The notes under the pieces were generated by a model that saw only the letters and a list, made by a program, of their open reading frames with translations, made no database searches and was not told the DNA's origin. Shown in pieces: positions 19,597 through 29,582 of a stretch of DNA of 40,689 nt. The translations under genes were made by a program, and so were the position numbers. Origin of the DNA: an uncultured beta proteobacterium (lineage in GTDB: Bacteria; Pseudomonadota; Gammaproteobacteria; Burkholderiales; Burkholderiaceae_C); NCBI GenBank assembly GCA_903906695.1, contig CAIVLG010000047.1, positions 1 to 40,689 of the forward strand, in the 5' to 3' direction. How positions within the stretch are numbered: the first letter of the stretch is position 1; every line of letters starts with the position of its first letter.

Positions 19597-19950
19597 ATGA
19601 GCATTTTTCTATCCCTTCTTCTTGCGGTCCAGATGATTGCCGCAGTCGCCATGATCGGTCTGATTCTGGTGCAGCACGGCAAGGGAGCCGACATGGGAGC
19701 TGCTTTTGGCAGCGGCAGTTCGGGCAGCTTGTTTGGGGCCAGCGGCAGTGCCAATTTCTTGTCGCGCACGACCGCCGTATTAGCCACCGTGTTTTTTGTT
19801 TGTACTCTGCTGCTCGCCTATTTCGGGTCGGTGCGCCCGGCCGCGAGCTCCGGCAGCGTGCTAGAAAGCGCCAGCGTGACGGTACCGGTTCTTGCCGCGT
19901 CAGCGCCTGTTGTCCCGGCCTCGGGTGCGGCGCAAATTCCTTCCAAATAA
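19597..19950 (+). CDS. secG: Preprotein translocase subunit SecG
   Basis: This 117-residue small subunit of the SecYEG channel has two membrane helices (~2-23 and ~51-73). They are joined by the conserved loop HGKGADMGAAFGSGSSGSLFG. The tail is rich in Ala, Ser, Val and Pro, as in other betaproteobacterial SecG proteins. AGGAG at 19583-19589 favours ATG 19597 over the in-frame GTG at 19591. The order tpiA-secG-tRNA-Leu-nuo is widespread in proteobacteria. Confidence 0.95.
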   Translation: MSIFLSLLLAVQMIAAVAMIGLILVQHGKGADMGAAFGSGSSGSLFGASGSANFLSRTTAVLATVFFVCTLLLAYFGSVRPAASSGSVLESASVTVPVLAASAPVVPASGAAQIPSK

Positions 19951-20067
19951 TTACTGTCACCGTTGCTCTTGTGCTTGCGGGAATCCCGATAATTTCGGGG
20001 TAAACTCGCGCTGTCTTGAGAGCCACAACCGCGGGGTTGTTCCAGGCGATCCGGACATCAGAAAGCC

Positions 20068-20152
20068 GCCTTCGTGGTGAAATTGGTAGACACGCTATCT
20101 TGAGGGGGTAGTGGCGAAAGCTGTGCGAGTTCGAGTCTCGCCGAAGGCACCA
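20068..20152 (+). tRNA. tRNA-Leu (anticodon GAG)
   Basis: This 85-base class II tRNA has acceptor GCCTTCG/CGAAGGC, anticodon stem CTATC/GGTAG with loop TTGAGGG (anticodon GAG), a long variable arm, T-arm GCGAG-TTCGAGT-CTCGC, discriminator A and an encoded CCA. It sits between secG and nuoA and is probably processed from a shared transcript. Confidence 0.95.
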
Positions 20153-20211
20153 GATAGACACGCTTGATGTGGATCAAAGCAGCAAGCCAAAACTTGGGTC
20201 AAAATCGTCAG

Positions 20212-20571
20212 ATGAATCTCGATCAGTATCTGCCAATTCTCCTGTTCGTGTTTGTCGGCCTGGGAGTTGGCATCGCACCCCAGGTGCTGGGCTACATCCT
20301 CGGACCCAATCGACCTTACCCTGCGAAAAATTCCCCCTATGAATGCGGCTTTGAAGCCTTCGAAGATGCACGCATGAAGTTTGATGTGCGCTACTATTTG
20401 GTGGCCATTCTGTTCATTCTTTTCGACCTTGAAATCGCGTTCCTGTTTCCCTGGGCGGTGTCGCTAAAGGACATTGGTGCGCTTGGATTTTGGGCAGTCA
20501 TGGTATTTCTGGCCATTCTCGTTGTCGGCTTCGTTTACGAATGGAAAAAAGGGGCCCTTGACTGGGAATAA
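20212..20571 (+). CDS. nuoA: Complex I subunit NuoA
   Basis: This 119-residue membrane subunit next to the quinone site of NADH:ubiquinone oxidoreductase has three transmembrane helices. The conserved loop [20 protein letters not shown] is followed by the second helix [14 protein letters not shown], whose acidic residues matter for proton pumping. [12 protein letters not shown] matches the family start. The upstream in-frame ATGs lie in the tRNA-Leu trailer. It is the first of fourteen nuo genes. Confidence 0.96.
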   Translation: MNLDQYLPILLFVFVGLGVGIAPQVLGYILGPNRPYPAKNSPYECGFEAFEDARMKFDVRYYLVAILFILFDLEIAFLFPWAVSLKDIGALGFWAVMVFLAILVVGFVYEWKKGALDWE

Positions 20572-20575
20572 GGCA

Positions 20576-21055
20576 ATGATTGAAGGCGTATTGAAAGAGG
20601 GTTTTGTCACGACGAGTTACGACTCGGTGATGAACTGGGCAAAAACCGGCTCCATCTGGCCGATGACGTTTGGACTGGCCTGTTGTGCGGTCGAGATGAT
20701 GCAGTCTGCGGCGGCACGCTATGACATCAGCCGGTTCGGTGCCGAGGTCTTTCGCGCCAGTCCGCGTCAGGCCGATCTGATCATCGTGGCGGGCACGCTG
20801 TGCAACAAGATGGCGCCTGCGTTTCGCAAGGTTTATGACCAGATGAGTGAGCCGCGCTGGGTGCTTTCCATGGGTTCCTGTGCCAATGGCGGAGGCTATT
20901 ACCATTACAGCTACTCGGTGGTGCGCGGATGCGATCGCGTTGTGCCGGTGGATATCTATGTGCCGGGCTGTCCGCCCACGGCGGAGGCTTTGTTGTACGG
21001 CATCATTCAGTTGCAGTACAAGATTCGCCGTACTCAAACCATTGCGCGTACCTGA
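20576..21055 (+). CDS. nuoB: Complex I subunit NuoB (cluster N2)
   Basis: This 159-residue hydrophilic subunit carries the terminal [4Fe-4S] cluster N2 that hands electrons to quinone. The unusual adjacent cysteine pair C36-C37, with C102 (GSCANGGG) and C132 ([10 protein letters not shown]), are all present. It starts 4 bp after the nuoA stop and is probably translationally coupled. Confidence 0.98.
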   Translation: MIEGVLKEGFVTTSYDSVMNWAKTGSIWPMTFGLACCAVEMMQSAAARYDISRFGAEVFRASPRQADLIIVAGTLCNKMAPAFRKVYDQMSEPRWVLSMGSCANGGGYYHYSYSVVRGCDRVVPVDIYVPGCPPTAEALLYGIIQLQYKIRRTQTIART

Positions 21056-21065
21056 GGGGATGGCG

Positions 21066-21674
21066 ATGACGACCTATGCTGTAAACCCGCAGACTACCAA
21101 GGCCAGTGTCGAGGCTGCATTGGGCGGCTTGCTCAAGAGCAGTGCGCTTCGTTTGGGTGAACTCACCATCGAGGTGGAGGCGGAGCACTATCTTCAGGCC
21201 GCACAGATTCTGCGTGATGACCCGAATTGCCGCTTTGAGCAGTTGATGGATCTTTGCGGAGTGGACTATTCCACCTACAGGGATCAAGCGCAAAGCGGTT
21301 TGCGCTATTGTGTCGTTTCGCATCTGTTGTCAGTCGGCCTGAATCAGCGCGTGCGCCTCAAAGTTTTCGCGCCCGACGACAACTTCCCGCTGCTGGCGTC
21401 ATTGACTGGGCTTTGGGGCTCTGTCAACTGGTTTGAACGGGAGGCCTTCGACCTGTTTGGAATTGTCTTCGAAGGACACCCTGACTTGCGGCGCATTCTG
21501 ACCGACTATGGCTTTATCGGCCATCCGTTCCGCAAGGATTTTCCAGTTTCGGGCCACGTCGAGATGCGTTACGACGCCGAACTCGGGCGCGTCGTTTACC
21601 AGCCTGTCACGATTGAGCCACGGGAAATTACGCCACGTGTCATCCGTGAAGAAGATTACGGAGGCCGGCATTAG
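21066..21674 (+). CDS. nuoC: Complex I subunit NuoC
   Basis: This 202-residue 30-kDa-type subunit of the peripheral arm, separate from NuoD and not fused as in E. coli, shows the signature ERE[34 protein letters not shown] in its C-terminal half. GAGGGG directly abuts an upstream ATG at 21060 but is correctly spaced for ATG 21066, so the latter is chosen. Confidence 0.97.
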   Translation: MTTYAVNPQTTKASVEAALGGLLKSSALRLGELTIEVEAEHYLQAAQILRDDPNCRFEQLMDLCGVDYSTYRDQAQSGLRYCVVSHLLSVGLNQRVRLKVFAPDDNFPLLASLTGLWGSVNWFEREAFDLFGIVFEGHPDLRRILTDYGFIGHPFRKDFPVSGHVEMRYDAELGRVVYQPVTIEPREITPRVIREEDYGGRH

Positions 21675-21685
21675 GCCCATTGTCC

Positions 21686-22939
21686 ATGGCTGAAATCAAA
21701 AACTACACCCTCAACTTCGGACCTCAACATCCGGCCGCGCATGGCGTTCTGCGCCTGGTGCTGGAACTTGACGGCGAGGTGATTCAACGCGCCGACCCCC
21801 ATATCGGCTTGCTCCATCGCGCAACCGAAAAATTGGCCGAAAGCAAGACTTATATCCAGGCCTTGCCCTACATGGACCGACTCGACTACATGTCGATGAT
21901 GTGCAATGAGAGCGCCTATTGTTTGGTGCTTGAAAAGATGCTTGGCCTGGAAGTGCCATTGCGTGCCAAGTACATCCGCGTCATGTTCAGCGAGATCACG
22001 CGCCTGCTGAACCATTTGTTGTGTGTCGGTGCTGGCGCGCTGGATTGCGGCGCGATGACCGTCATGCTGTACGCCTTTCGCGAGCGGGAAGATCTGCTTG
22101 ACATGTACGAGGCAGTCAGTGGCGCGCGTTTGCATGCGGCTTATTTCCGTCCGGGCGGCGTCTATCGAGACTTGCCTGACACCATGGCACGTCATCAGCC
22201 CAACAAGATTCGCAGCGTCAAGTCGACGGCCCAGCTCAATCGCGCCCGCGATGGCAGCCTGCTCGACTTCATCGACGATTTTACGCAGCGCTTTCCCAAC
22301 TGCCTGGCCGAGTACCACACGCTGTTGACCGACAACCGTATCTGGAAACAGCGGACCGTCGGGATCGGCGTTGTGACGCCGGAGCGGGCCTTGAATCTGG
22401 GTTTCTCCGGTCCGATGTTGCGCGGATCCGGCGTTGCCTGGGACCTTCGCAAGAAGCAGCCTTATGAGATTTACGACCGCTTGGACTTTGATATTCCGGT
22501 CGGCAAAACTGGTGACAACTATGACCGTTATCTCGTCCGCATGGAGGAGATGAAGCAGTCGAACCGGATCATCAAGCAGTGCGTCGATTGGTTGCGAGTC
22601 AACCCGGGGCCCGTGATAACCGACAACCACAAGATTGCGCCACCGAGTCGTGAGGCCATGAAGTCGAGCATGGAGGAATTGATTCACCACTTCAAGCTCT
22701 TCAGCGAAGGTTTTCCGGTGCCCGAGGGCGAAGCCTATGCCGCCATTGAGCATCCGAAGGGCGAATTTGCCATCTACATGGTCAGCGATGGCGCCAACAA
22801 GCCCTATCGCATGAAGATTCGTCCGCCGGCGTTCGTGCACCTGTCCGCACTCGGTGAAATGGGGCGCGGTCACATGATTGGCGACGCGGTGGCCATTATT
22901 GGTTCGTTGGATATTGTGTTTGGGGAAGTTGATCGATGA
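21686..22939 (+). CDS. nuoD: Complex I subunit NuoD (quinone site)
   Basis: This 417-residue 49-kDa-type subunit, related to the large subunit of [NiFe] hydrogenases, lines the quinone-binding pocket with NuoB. The [11 protein letters not shown] loop that reaches the quinone head group and [12 protein letters not shown] are present. The usual Gly of the HRGTEKL-type motif is Ala here, a conservative change. ATG 21686 gives the canonical start. The stop overlaps nuoE by 4 bp (ATGA). Confidence 0.98.
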   Translation: MAEIKNYTLNFGPQHPAAHGVLRLVLELDGEVIQRADPHIGLLHRATEKLAESKTYIQALPYMDRLDYMSMMCNESAYCLVLEKMLGLEVPLRAKYIRVMFSEITRLLNHLLCVGAGALDCGAMTVMLYAFREREDLLDMYEAVSGARLHAAYFRPGGVYRDLPDTMARHQPNKIRSVKSTAQLNRARDGSLLDFIDDFTQRFPNCLAEYHTLLTDNRIWKQRTVGIGVVTPERALNLGFSGPMLRGSGVAWDLRKKQPYEIYDRLDFDIPVGKTGDNYDRYLVRMEEMKQSNRIIKQCVDWLRVNPGPVITDNHKIAPPSREAMKSSMEELIHHFKLFSEGFPVPEGEAYAAIEHPKGEFAIYMVSDGANKPYRMKIRPPAFVHLSALGEMGRGHMIGDAVAIIGSLDIVFGEVDR

Positions 22940-23424
22940 TTTCCGAAGAATCAAGAGCGCGCTTTGCGGCAGAAGTCGCCAAATACCCGGCTGACCAGAA
23001 GCAGTCGGCCGTCATGGCCTGTCTGGCCATCGTTCAGCAGGAACTCGGTTACGTCAGTGCCGAGAGCGAAGAACTGGTGGCTGACTATCTGGGTATGTCA
23101 CCGATTGCAGTGCACGAGGTGACGGCCTTCTACAACATGTACAACCAGCATCCGGTGGGCAAGTACAAACTCAATGTCTGCACTAATTTGCCTTGCCAGT
23201 TGCGCGATGGTGGAAGAGCACTCAAGTATCTTGAACGGAAGCTCGATATCAACATGGGCCAGACGACGGCTGACGGCTTGTTCACATTGCAGCAGTGCGA
23301 GTGCCTGGGCGCTTGTGCCGACTCCCCCGTACTGCTGGTCAATGACCGCCACATGTGCAGTTTCATGAGTGACGACAAACTCGATCAACTGGTCGACGGC
23401 CTGCGCGCCCAGGGGAATAAATAA
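22936..23424 (+). CDS. nuoE: Complex I subunit NuoE (cluster N1a)
   Basis: This 162-residue thioredoxin-fold subunit binds [2Fe-2S] cluster N1a through C82, C87, C123 and C127 (CTNLPC and CECLGAC). It forms the NADH-dehydrogenase tip with NuoF and NuoG. The start overlaps nuoD by 4 bp and the stop overlaps the nuoF ATG by one base (TAATG). Confidence 0.98.
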   Translation: MISEESRARFAAEVAKYPADQKQSAVMACLAIVQQELGYVSAESEELVADYLGMSPIAVHEVTAFYNMYNQHPVGKYKLNVCTNLPCQLRDGGRALKYLERKLDINMGQTTADGLFTLQQCECLGACADSPVLLVNDRHMCSFMSDDKLDQLVDGLRAQGNK

Positions 23425-24776
23425 TGGCGCTCGAAAATATCCTGGCCCAGTTCCAATCCAGCGGTGCGCAGACCTGTTTCCATGGGCGCCACATCAGCCC
23501 GCAGATTCTGGCCGGACTCGACGGGCGTAACTGGCGGCTGCAGGACTACCAGGCGCGCGGCGGCTATCAGGCTCTTCGCAAGGTTCTTGGCAAGGACGGT
23601 GGCGCTGGTTTGACGCCCGATCAAGTCATCGCGACAGTCAAGGAGTCTGGTCTGCGTGGGCGCGGCGGCGCCGGTTTTCCGACCGGACTGAAATGGAGCT
23701 TCATGCCGCGCCAGTACGCCGGGCCAAAGTTCCTGATGTGCAATTCGGACGAAGGCGAGCCCGGCACCTGCAAGGACCGCGAAATTCTGCAATTCAACCC
23801 GCATATCGTGATTGAGGGCATGTTGATCGCCGCTTACGCCATGGGTATAGGCACCGGCTACAACTACATTCACGGCGAAATTTTCCAGATTTACGAGCGT
23901 TTCGAGGAGGCGCTGGAGGAGGCACGCGCGGCGGGCTTTCTCGGCAGCAACATTCTGGACAGTGGTTTCAGTTTTCAACTGCACGCGTTTCATGGTTTCG
24001 GGGCCTATGTTTGTGGCGAGGAAACCGCTCTGCTGGAGTCTGTCGAGGGCAAGAAAGGACAGCCTCGTTACAAACCGCCGTTCCCGCCTAGCTATGGTTT
24101 GTATGGCAAGCCGACCAATATCAACAACACCGAAACCTTTTCTGCCGTACCTTGGATCATCAACCATGGCGGCAAAGCCTATCTGGAGTGCGGCAAGCCT
24201 AACAATGGCGGCACCAAGATTTATTCGGTTAGCGGTGATGTTGAACTGCCGGGCAATTATGAAATTCCGATGGGCACGCCGTTCCCGAAGTTGCTGGAAC
24301 TCGCTGGTGGCGTGCGCAAGGGTCGCCAGCTCAAGGCAGTGATTCCGGGAGGCTCGTCTACGCCAGTGCTGCCGGCGTCTCTCATGATGGACTGCACGAT
24401 GGACTATGACTCGATCGCCAAAGCGGGTTCCATGCTGGGATCTGGTGCGCTCATCGTCATGGATGACAGTCGCTGCATGGTCAAGAGTTTGCAACGCCTG
24501 AGTTATTTCTACATGCACGAGTCCTGCGGGCAGTGCACGCCGTGCCGGGAGGGCACCGGTTGGCTATACCGCGTTGTGGACCGCATCGAAAACGGCCAGG
24601 GTCGACCCGAGGACATGGACCTGCTGGACAACGTCGCCGAAAACATCATGGGCCGGACCATTTGCGCGCTCGGCGATGCGGCAGCGATGCCGGTGCGGGC
24701 CATGCTCAAGCATTACCGGTCTGAATTTGAGTATCACGTAGAGCATAAGACCTGCATGGTCCCGCTGTACGTCTGA
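23424..24776 (+). CDS. nuoF: Complex I subunit NuoF (FMN, NADH, N3)
   Basis: This 450-residue subunit oxidises NADH on [16 protein letters not shown] (79-91) binds FMN and [23 protein letters not shown] (197-215) completes the nucleotide site. Cluster N3 is held by C368, C371, C374 (SCGQCTPC) and C414 (TICALGD). The tight one-base overlap with nuoE fits obligate co-assembly. Confidence 0.98.
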   Translation: MALENILAQFQSSGAQTCFHGRHISPQILAGLDGRNWRLQDYQARGGYQALRKVLGKDGGAGLTPDQVIATVKESGLRGRGGAGFPTGLKWSFMPRQYAGPKFLMCNSDEGEPGTCKDREILQFNPHIVIEGMLIAAYAMGIGTGYNYIHGEIFQIYERFEEALEEARAAGFLGSNILDSGFSFQLHAFHGFGAYVCGEETALLESVEGKKGQPRYKPPFPPSYGLYGKPTNINNTETFSAVPWIINHGGKAYLECGKPNNGGTKIYSVSGDVELPGNYEIPMGTPFPKLLELAGGVRKGRQLKAVIPGGSSTPVLPASLMMDCTMDYDSIAKAGSMLGSGALIVMDDSRCMVKSLQRLSYFYMHESCGQCTPCREGTGWLYRVVDRIENGQGRPEDMDLLDNVAENIMGRTICALGDAAAMPVRAMLKHYRSEFEYHVEHKTCMVPLYV

Positions 24777-24802
24777 ATAGGCGTCTGAGCGAGCACAAGA
24801 AC

Positions 24803-26938
24803 ATGATTGAAATTGAACTCGACGGCAAGAAGATCGACGTTGTCGAAGGCAGCACGATCATTCAGGCTGCCAACCAGGCGGGTACCTACATTCCGCATTT
24901 CTGCTATCACAAGAAGCTCAGCATCGCGGCGAGTTGCCGTATGTGCCTGGTCGATGTGGAGAAGATGCCCAAGCCGATGCCGGCCTGCGCTACCACCGTG
25001 GCGTCGGGCATGGTGGTGCGCACCAAGAGCGATAAGGCGGTCAATGCACAAAAGTCGGTGATGGAATTCCTGCTGATCAACCATCCGCTGGATTGCCCGA
25101 TTTGCGATCAGGGCGGCGAGTGTCAGTTGCAGGATCTGGCTGTAGGCTATGGCGCCGGCGCGTCACGTTACGAGGAAGAGAAGCGCGTTGTGGCAGTGAA
25201 GGATGTGGGCCCCCTGATTTCAATGCAGGAGATGACACGCTGTATTCACTGCACACGTTGCGTTCGTTTTGGGCAGGAGATTGCGGGCGTCATGGAATTG
25301 GGTATGACGCATCGCGGCGAACATGCCGAAATCGAGACCTTCGTTGGTCAGTCTGTCGACTCGGAACTTTCCGGCAACATGATCGACATCTGCCCGGTGG
25401 GTGCCTTGACCAGCAAGCCGTTCCGCTACAGCGCGCGTACCTGGGAGTTGTCGCGCCGCAAGTCGATCAGCCCGCACGACTCGACCGGTGCCAACCTGAT
25501 TGTGCAGGTCAAGAACAACCGAGTCATGCGTGTGGTGCCGCTGGAGAACGAGGCTGTTAACGAATGCTGGATCGCCGACCGAGATCGCTTTTCCTACGAG
25601 GCTCTGAACAGCGAGGAGCGCCTCACAACGCCGATGCTTAAGCAAGGCGGCGCCTGGATTTCGGTCGATTGGCAGACTGCGCTCGATTACGTCGTCAAGG
25701 GCTTGAAGGAAATCAGGAAAGATCATGGCGCTTCGAGCATTGGGGCGCTGGTCAGTCCGCACAGCACGATCGAGGAATTATTTTTGGCAGGTTCGCTGGT
25801 GAACGGCTTGGGTAGTCAGAATGTCGATTACCGTTTGCGCAATGCGGAGTTCGCCGCCGTTGAAGGGATACGCTACCTTGGCACGTCGATTGCCTCGCTA
25901 TCCCAGCTGCAAAGTGTTTTGGTGGTTGGTTCGAACCTGCGCAAGGACCATCCCCTGTTTGCACAAAGAATCCGGCAGGCTGTGCGCAAAGGCTGTGAAG
26001 TCAATGCAATAGGCTCGGTCACCCCGGATTGGGCCATGCCGGTCGCCAATTCACTGTTGTGTGCTGACGCGAGCTGGGTACAGGCTTTGGCCGACGTTGC
26101 CGCGGCGGTCGCACTTGAAAAAGGTGTCGCAGCGCCGGTGCTGGGTCAGGCCAGCGGCAGTGCCAAAGAGATTGCCAAGTCCTTGCTCGCAGGTGAGCGC
26201 AAAGCGGTTTTGCTGGGCAATGCGGCGGCGCATCATGCCCGGGCGTCGAGCTTGCTGGCGCTGGCCAACTGGATTGCCGATCACACCGGCGCCAGCGTGG
26301 GCTACCTGACCGAAGCTGCGAACACCGTCGGTGCACAGTTTGCGGGCGCATTGCCCGGTCCGGATGGCAAGAACGCGGCGCAAATGTTGGGCGGTGGCCT
26401 GAAGGCGGTTTTACTGCTGAACAACGAGCCCGAATACGATTCGTCGGCGGGCCGAGCGGCTATTGATTCGCTCTCGAAAGCGAAGATGGTCGTGACACTG
26501 AGTCCGTTCAAGGCAAACATGGCTTTCAGCGATGTTTTACTGCCGATTGCGCCGTTCACCGAAACCTCAGGCACCTTTGTCAATGCGGAAGGCCGCGTCC
26601 AGAGTTTTCACGCTGTGGTCAAGCCGCTGGGCGAAACGCGGCCGGCCTGGAAGGTGTTGCGCGTGCTGGCGAACTTGCTTGATGTCGCAGGCTTTGATTT
26701 CGAATCCTCGCAGGATGTGCTGAGGCAGGTCTGTGGGCTGCCGCCTGATGGTGAAGCCGTTCTGCCGCTGCGGATCCTGAGTAACAGGACGCAGGCTGTG
26801 ATCGATCTGCAACCGGCTGTACCAGCCCCGGTAGTGGCGGATATTTATGCACTCGATGGCTTGCTGCGCCGCGCTGCGAGTCTGCAACGCACGGCGGACG
26901 CCCAACGAAACAATGCTGCGCAGGAGGTGACGGCATGA
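24803..26938 (+). CDS. nuoG: Complex I subunit NuoG (N1b, N4, N5)
   Basis: This 711-residue subunit is shorter than E. coli NuoG (~900). Cluster N1b ligands are C34, C45, C48 and C62. N5 uses H94, C98, C101 and C107. N4 uses C147, C150, C153 and C197. The following segment, [18 protein letters not shown], lacks the cysteines of the optional cluster N7 found in E. coli and Thermus. A degenerate molybdopterin-oxidoreductase-like domain follows. It starts 26 bp after nuoF and overlaps nuoH by 4 bp. Confidence 0.97.
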   Translation: MIEIELDGKKIDVVEGSTIIQAANQAGTYIPHFCYHKKLSIAASCRMCLVDVEKMPKPMPACATTVASGMVVRTKSDKAVNAQKSVMEFLLINHPLDCPICDQGGECQLQDLAVGYGAGASRYEEEKRVVAVKDVGPLISMQEMTRCIHCTRCVRFGQEIAGVMELGMTHRGEHAEIETFVGQSVDSELSGNMIDICPVGALTSKPFRYSARTWELSRRKSISPHDSTGANLIVQVKNNRVMRVVPLENEAVNECWIADRDRFSYEALNSEERLTTPMLKQGGAWISVDWQTALDYVVKGLKEIRKDHGASSIGALVSPHSTIEELFLAGSLVNGLGSQNVDYRLRNAEFAAVEGIRYLGTSIASLSQLQSVLVVGSNLRKDHPLFAQRIRQAVRKGCEVNAIGSVTPDWAMPVANSLLCADASWVQALADVAAAVALEKGVAAPVLGQASGSAKEIAKSLLAGERKAVLLGNAAAHHARASSLLALANWIADHTGASVGYLTEAANTVGAQFAGALPGPDGKNAAQMLGGGLKAVLLLNNEPEYDSSAGRAAIDSLSKAKMVVTLSPFKANMAFSDVLLPIAPFTETSGTFVNAEGRVQSFHAVVKPLGETRPAWKVLRVLANLLDVAGFDFESSQDVLRQVCGLPPDGEAVLPLRILSNRTQAVIDLQPAVPAPVVADIYALDGLLRRAASLQRTADAQRNNAAQEVTA

Positions 26939-28017
26939 TTGACACCCTATTTGCCCTCGGTCAGGGCCTGCTGGACGCGCCCTGGTGGACTGGCATTGCC
27001 TGGCCGGTTGTGTGGGCGCTGCTCAAAGTTGTGCTGGTCTTGATGCTGGTGATGGGGCTTGTCACGTACACCACGCTGTGGGAACGTCGGCTGCTGGGCT
27101 GGGCGCAAGTCCGCATGGGTCCGAACCGGGTTGGACCCTGGGGTTTGTTGCAGCCGATTGCCGATGCGCTCAAGTTGATGACCAAGGAAGTGCTGCGGCC
27201 GGCGGCGGCTGACAAAGTTCTCTTTTATCTGGGTCCGGTGATGACAGTGATGCCCGCCATGGTGGCCTGGGTCGTTGTTCCGTTCAGTCCCGAAATCGCC
27301 TGTGCCAATATCAACGCGGGTTTGCTGTTTCTGATGGCAATCACGTCGATGGAAGTGTATGGCGTGATCATCTCGGGTTGGTCATCGAATTCGAAGTACC
27401 CGTTCCTGGGTGCCTTGCGTGCCTCGTCCCAGATGGTGAGCTACGAAATCGCCATGGGTTTCTGTCTGGTCGTGGTGCTCATGGTGTCGGCCAGTCTGAA
27501 TCTGACCGACATCGTCGCCGGGCAAGGCAAGGGCTACTTCTCCCATATCGGTTTGAACTTCCTGTCCTGGAACTGGTTGTCGCTACTGCCTATCTTTGTC
27601 GTCTATTTTGTTTCTGGTCTTGCCGAAACCAATCGGCTTCCATTTGACGTGGTGGAGGGCGAGTCTGAAATCGTCGCTGGCCACATGGTGGAGTACTCGG
27701 GCATGTCATGGGCCATGTTCCAGATGGCAGAGTACGCCAACATCTGGCTGGTGTCGGTTCTGTGCACGATCATGTTTCTCGGCGGCTGGCTGTCGCCGAT
27801 CGACAGTGTCGTCTTCAACTGGATTCCGGGATGGATCTGGCTCGGGCTCAAATCCTTTGCCGTGGTCACCATGTTCGTCTGGGTGCGGGTCTCTTTCCCG
27901 CGCTACCGGTATGACCAGATCATGCATCTGGGCTGGAAGATTTTTATTCCCGTGACACTGGTCTGGTTGGTGGTTGTCGGGTTGTGGATGCAGACCCCCT
28001 GGAACATTTGGAATTGA
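26935..28017 (+). CDS. nuoH: Complex I subunit NuoH
   Basis: This 360-residue membrane subunit connects the two arms and forms the entrance of the quinone chamber. About eight transmembrane helices are visible. The conserved [21 protein letters not shown] loop and the acidic [22 protein letters not shown] loop, important for coupling, are both present. The start overlaps nuoG (ATGA). Confidence 0.98.
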   Translation: MIDTLFALGQGLLDAPWWTGIAWPVVWALLKVVLVLMLVMGLVTYTTLWERRLLGWAQVRMGPNRVGPWGLLQPIADALKLMTKEVLRPAAADKVLFYLGPVMTVMPAMVAWVVVPFSPEIACANINAGLLFLMAITSMEVYGVIISGWSSNSKYPFLGALRASSQMVSYEIAMGFCLVVVLMVSASLNLTDIVAGQGKGYFSHIGLNFLSWNWLSLLPIFVVYFVSGLAETNRLPFDVVEGESEIVAGHMVEYSGMSWAMFQMAEYANIWLVSVLCTIMFLGGWLSPIDSVVFNWIPGWIWLGLKSFAVVTMFVWVRVSFPRYRYDQIMHLGWKIFIPVTLVWLVVVGLWMQTPWNIWN

Positions 28018-28029
28018 TTCGAGTTGTCT

Positions 28030-28563
28030 ATGTCTACCCCAAGCACTAGTTCTGTTGCCGTCTCGAACGGGAGTTCTTTCTCGTTGAAGGATTTCCTGTC
28101 CAGTTTCATGCTGCGCGAGTTGTTCAAGGGCCTGGCGCTGACCGGCAAGTACGCCTTTAGCAGCAAGATCACGCTCGAGTATCCCGAAGAAAAGACGCCG
28201 CTGTCGCCGCGCTTTCGGGGCCTGCACGCCTTGCGCCGCTACGAAAACGGAGAAGAACGCTGTATCGCCTGCAAGCTGTGTGAAGCCGTCTGTCCGGCGA
28301 TGGCGATTACGATCGAATCGGAAGTTCGCGCCGATGGCTCGCGTCGCACCACACGCTACGACATCGACTTCAACAAATGCATTTATTGCGGGTTTTGCGA
28401 GGAGAGTTGTCCGGTCGACTCGATCGTCGAGACCGCCGTGTTCGAGTATCACGGTGAAGCGCCTGGCGACTTGTATTTCACCAAAGACATGCTGCTCGCG
28501 GTGGGTGACCGCTACGAAAGCCAGATTGCGGCTGCCAGAGCAGCCGACGCCAAATTCAGATAG
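28030..28563 (+). CDS. nuoI: Complex I subunit NuoI (N6a, N6b)
   Basis: This 177-residue 8Fe ferredoxin-like subunit has cluster ligands C78, C81, C84, C88 ([12 protein letters not shown]) and C117, C120, C123, C127 ([12 protein letters not shown]). Most relatives begin near the LKDFLSSF segment (residue ~19). Here a Ser/Thr-rich stretch of ~17 residues precedes it, unless a TTG at 28087 is the real start. ATG 28030 is the first ATG after nuoH. Confidence 0.97.
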   Translation: MSTPSTSSVAVSNGSSFSLKDFLSSFMLRELFKGLALTGKYAFSSKITLEYPEEKTPLSPRFRGLHALRRYENGEERCIACKLCEAVCPAMAITIESEVRADGSRRTTRYDIDFNKCIYCGFCEESCPVDSIVETAVFEYHGEAPGDLYFTKDMLLAVGDRYESQIAAARAADAKFR

Positions 28564-28613
28564 CGGTCAACACCGCACTACCAACCCTAAGACCATCGAA
28601 AAAGTAACGCTAC

Positions 28614-29273
28614 ATGGACGTCAAGACCGGTCTCTTCTATTTCTTCTCGATTGTGCTGCTGATAGCGGCCTTTCGGGTGATCACTGCGCGCAACCCGGTG
28701 CATGCCGTGCTGTATCTGGTGCTGGCATTCTTTCAGGCCTCTGCCATCTGGCTTTTGCTCAAGGCCGAATTCCTGGCCATTACTTTGGTGCTGGTCTACG
28801 TCGGTGCCGTGATGGTGTTGTTCCTGTTTGTTGTGATGATGCTCGACATCAATGTCGACAGCGCCAGAGAAGGTTTTTGGAAGCATTTTCCGCTGGCGGC
28901 AGTCGTTGGCGTGCTGATTGCGCTGGAGATGGCGGCGGTGCTGATCGGCGGTTTCCGGGTCAGCGAGGAACCGCACGCAGCGACTGGCCTGGGTCAGGCC
29001 GGCGTCGAGCTATCGAATACCCGGGAGTTGGGCAAGCTTCTGTATACCCAGTATCTCTATCCGCTTGAAATTGCGGCGGCGATCCTGCTGGTTGCCATGA
29101 TTGCGGCGATTGCGCTGGCCTTGCGCCAGCGCAAGGATAGCAAGCACGTCAGTCCTTCCGAGCAGGTGCGGGTCAAGGCCAAAGACCGCATGAGCGTGAT
29201 CAAGATGGCTGCCACCCAGGTGGCGCCGCTCGACGACGCCAGCGCCAGCATAACCGCGGAGAACAAAGTATGA
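28614..29273 (+). CDS. nuoJ: Complex I subunit NuoJ
   Basis: This 219-residue membrane subunit has five hydrophobic segments. The conserved third helix region includes [19 protein letters not shown], where a pi-bulge helix takes part in coupling. A hydrophilic C-terminal tail of ~50 residues ([14 protein letters not shown] onward) contains no known motif. The stop overlaps nuoK by 4 bp. Confidence 0.97.
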   Translation: MDVKTGLFYFFSIVLLIAAFRVITARNPVHAVLYLVLAFFQASAIWLLLKAEFLAITLVLVYVGAVMVLFLFVVMMLDINVDSAREGFWKHFPLAAVVGVLIALEMAAVLIGGFRVSEEPHAATGLGQAGVELSNTRELGKLLYTQYLYPLEIAAAILLVAMIAAIALALRQRKDSKHVSPSEQVRVKAKDRMSVIKMAATQVAPLDDASASITAENKV

Positions 29274-29578
29274 CCCTGACTCTTGGACACTTTCTATCGC
29301 TCGGGGCCCTCCTGTTTGCGCTGTCCGTGATCGGTATTTTTCTGAATCGCAAGAACCTGATTGTCTTGCTGATGGCGATTGAACTGATGCTGCTGGCCGT
29401 GAATACGAATTTCGTCGCGTTCTCTCATTACCTGGGTGATATGCATGGTCAGATATTCGTGTTTTTCATTCTGACCGTTGCGGCTGCCGAATCGGCCATC
29501 GGTCTGGCGATCCTGGTGCTTTTGTTCCGTAGCCGTTCCAGCATTAACGTGGACGAACTCAATACGCTTAAGGGTTAA
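29270..29578 (+). CDS. nuoK: Complex I subunit NuoK
   Basis: This 102-residue protein has three membrane helices. The two buried glutamates needed for proton transfer are E38 ([10 protein letters not shown]) and E74 (AAESAIGLA). Its length matches E. coli NuoK (100). It overlaps nuoJ by 4 bp and is followed by nuoL after 4 bp. Confidence 0.98.
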   Translation: MTLTLGHFLSLGALLFALSVIGIFLNRKNLIVLLMAIELMLLAVNTNFVAFSHYLGDMHGQIFVFFILTVAAAESAIGLAILVLLFRSRSSINVDELNTLKG

Positions 29579-29582
29579 TAAG

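Noticed and set aside
19951-20067. Terminator or promoter between secG and tRNA-Leu
   Set aside because: Hairpins (CCCGA/TCGGG, ACAACC/GGTTGT) and loose promoter boxes exist, but there is no T tract and the box spacing is poor.
21671-22954. Long open frame antisense to nuoD (427 codons)
   Set aside because: It mirrors nuoD exactly, has no protein-family features and is the usual by-product of high-GC codon use. The same applies to long antisense frames in pnp (15572-16885), nuoF (23385-24518), nuoL (30612-31529) and the glutamate dehydrogenase (38803-40281).
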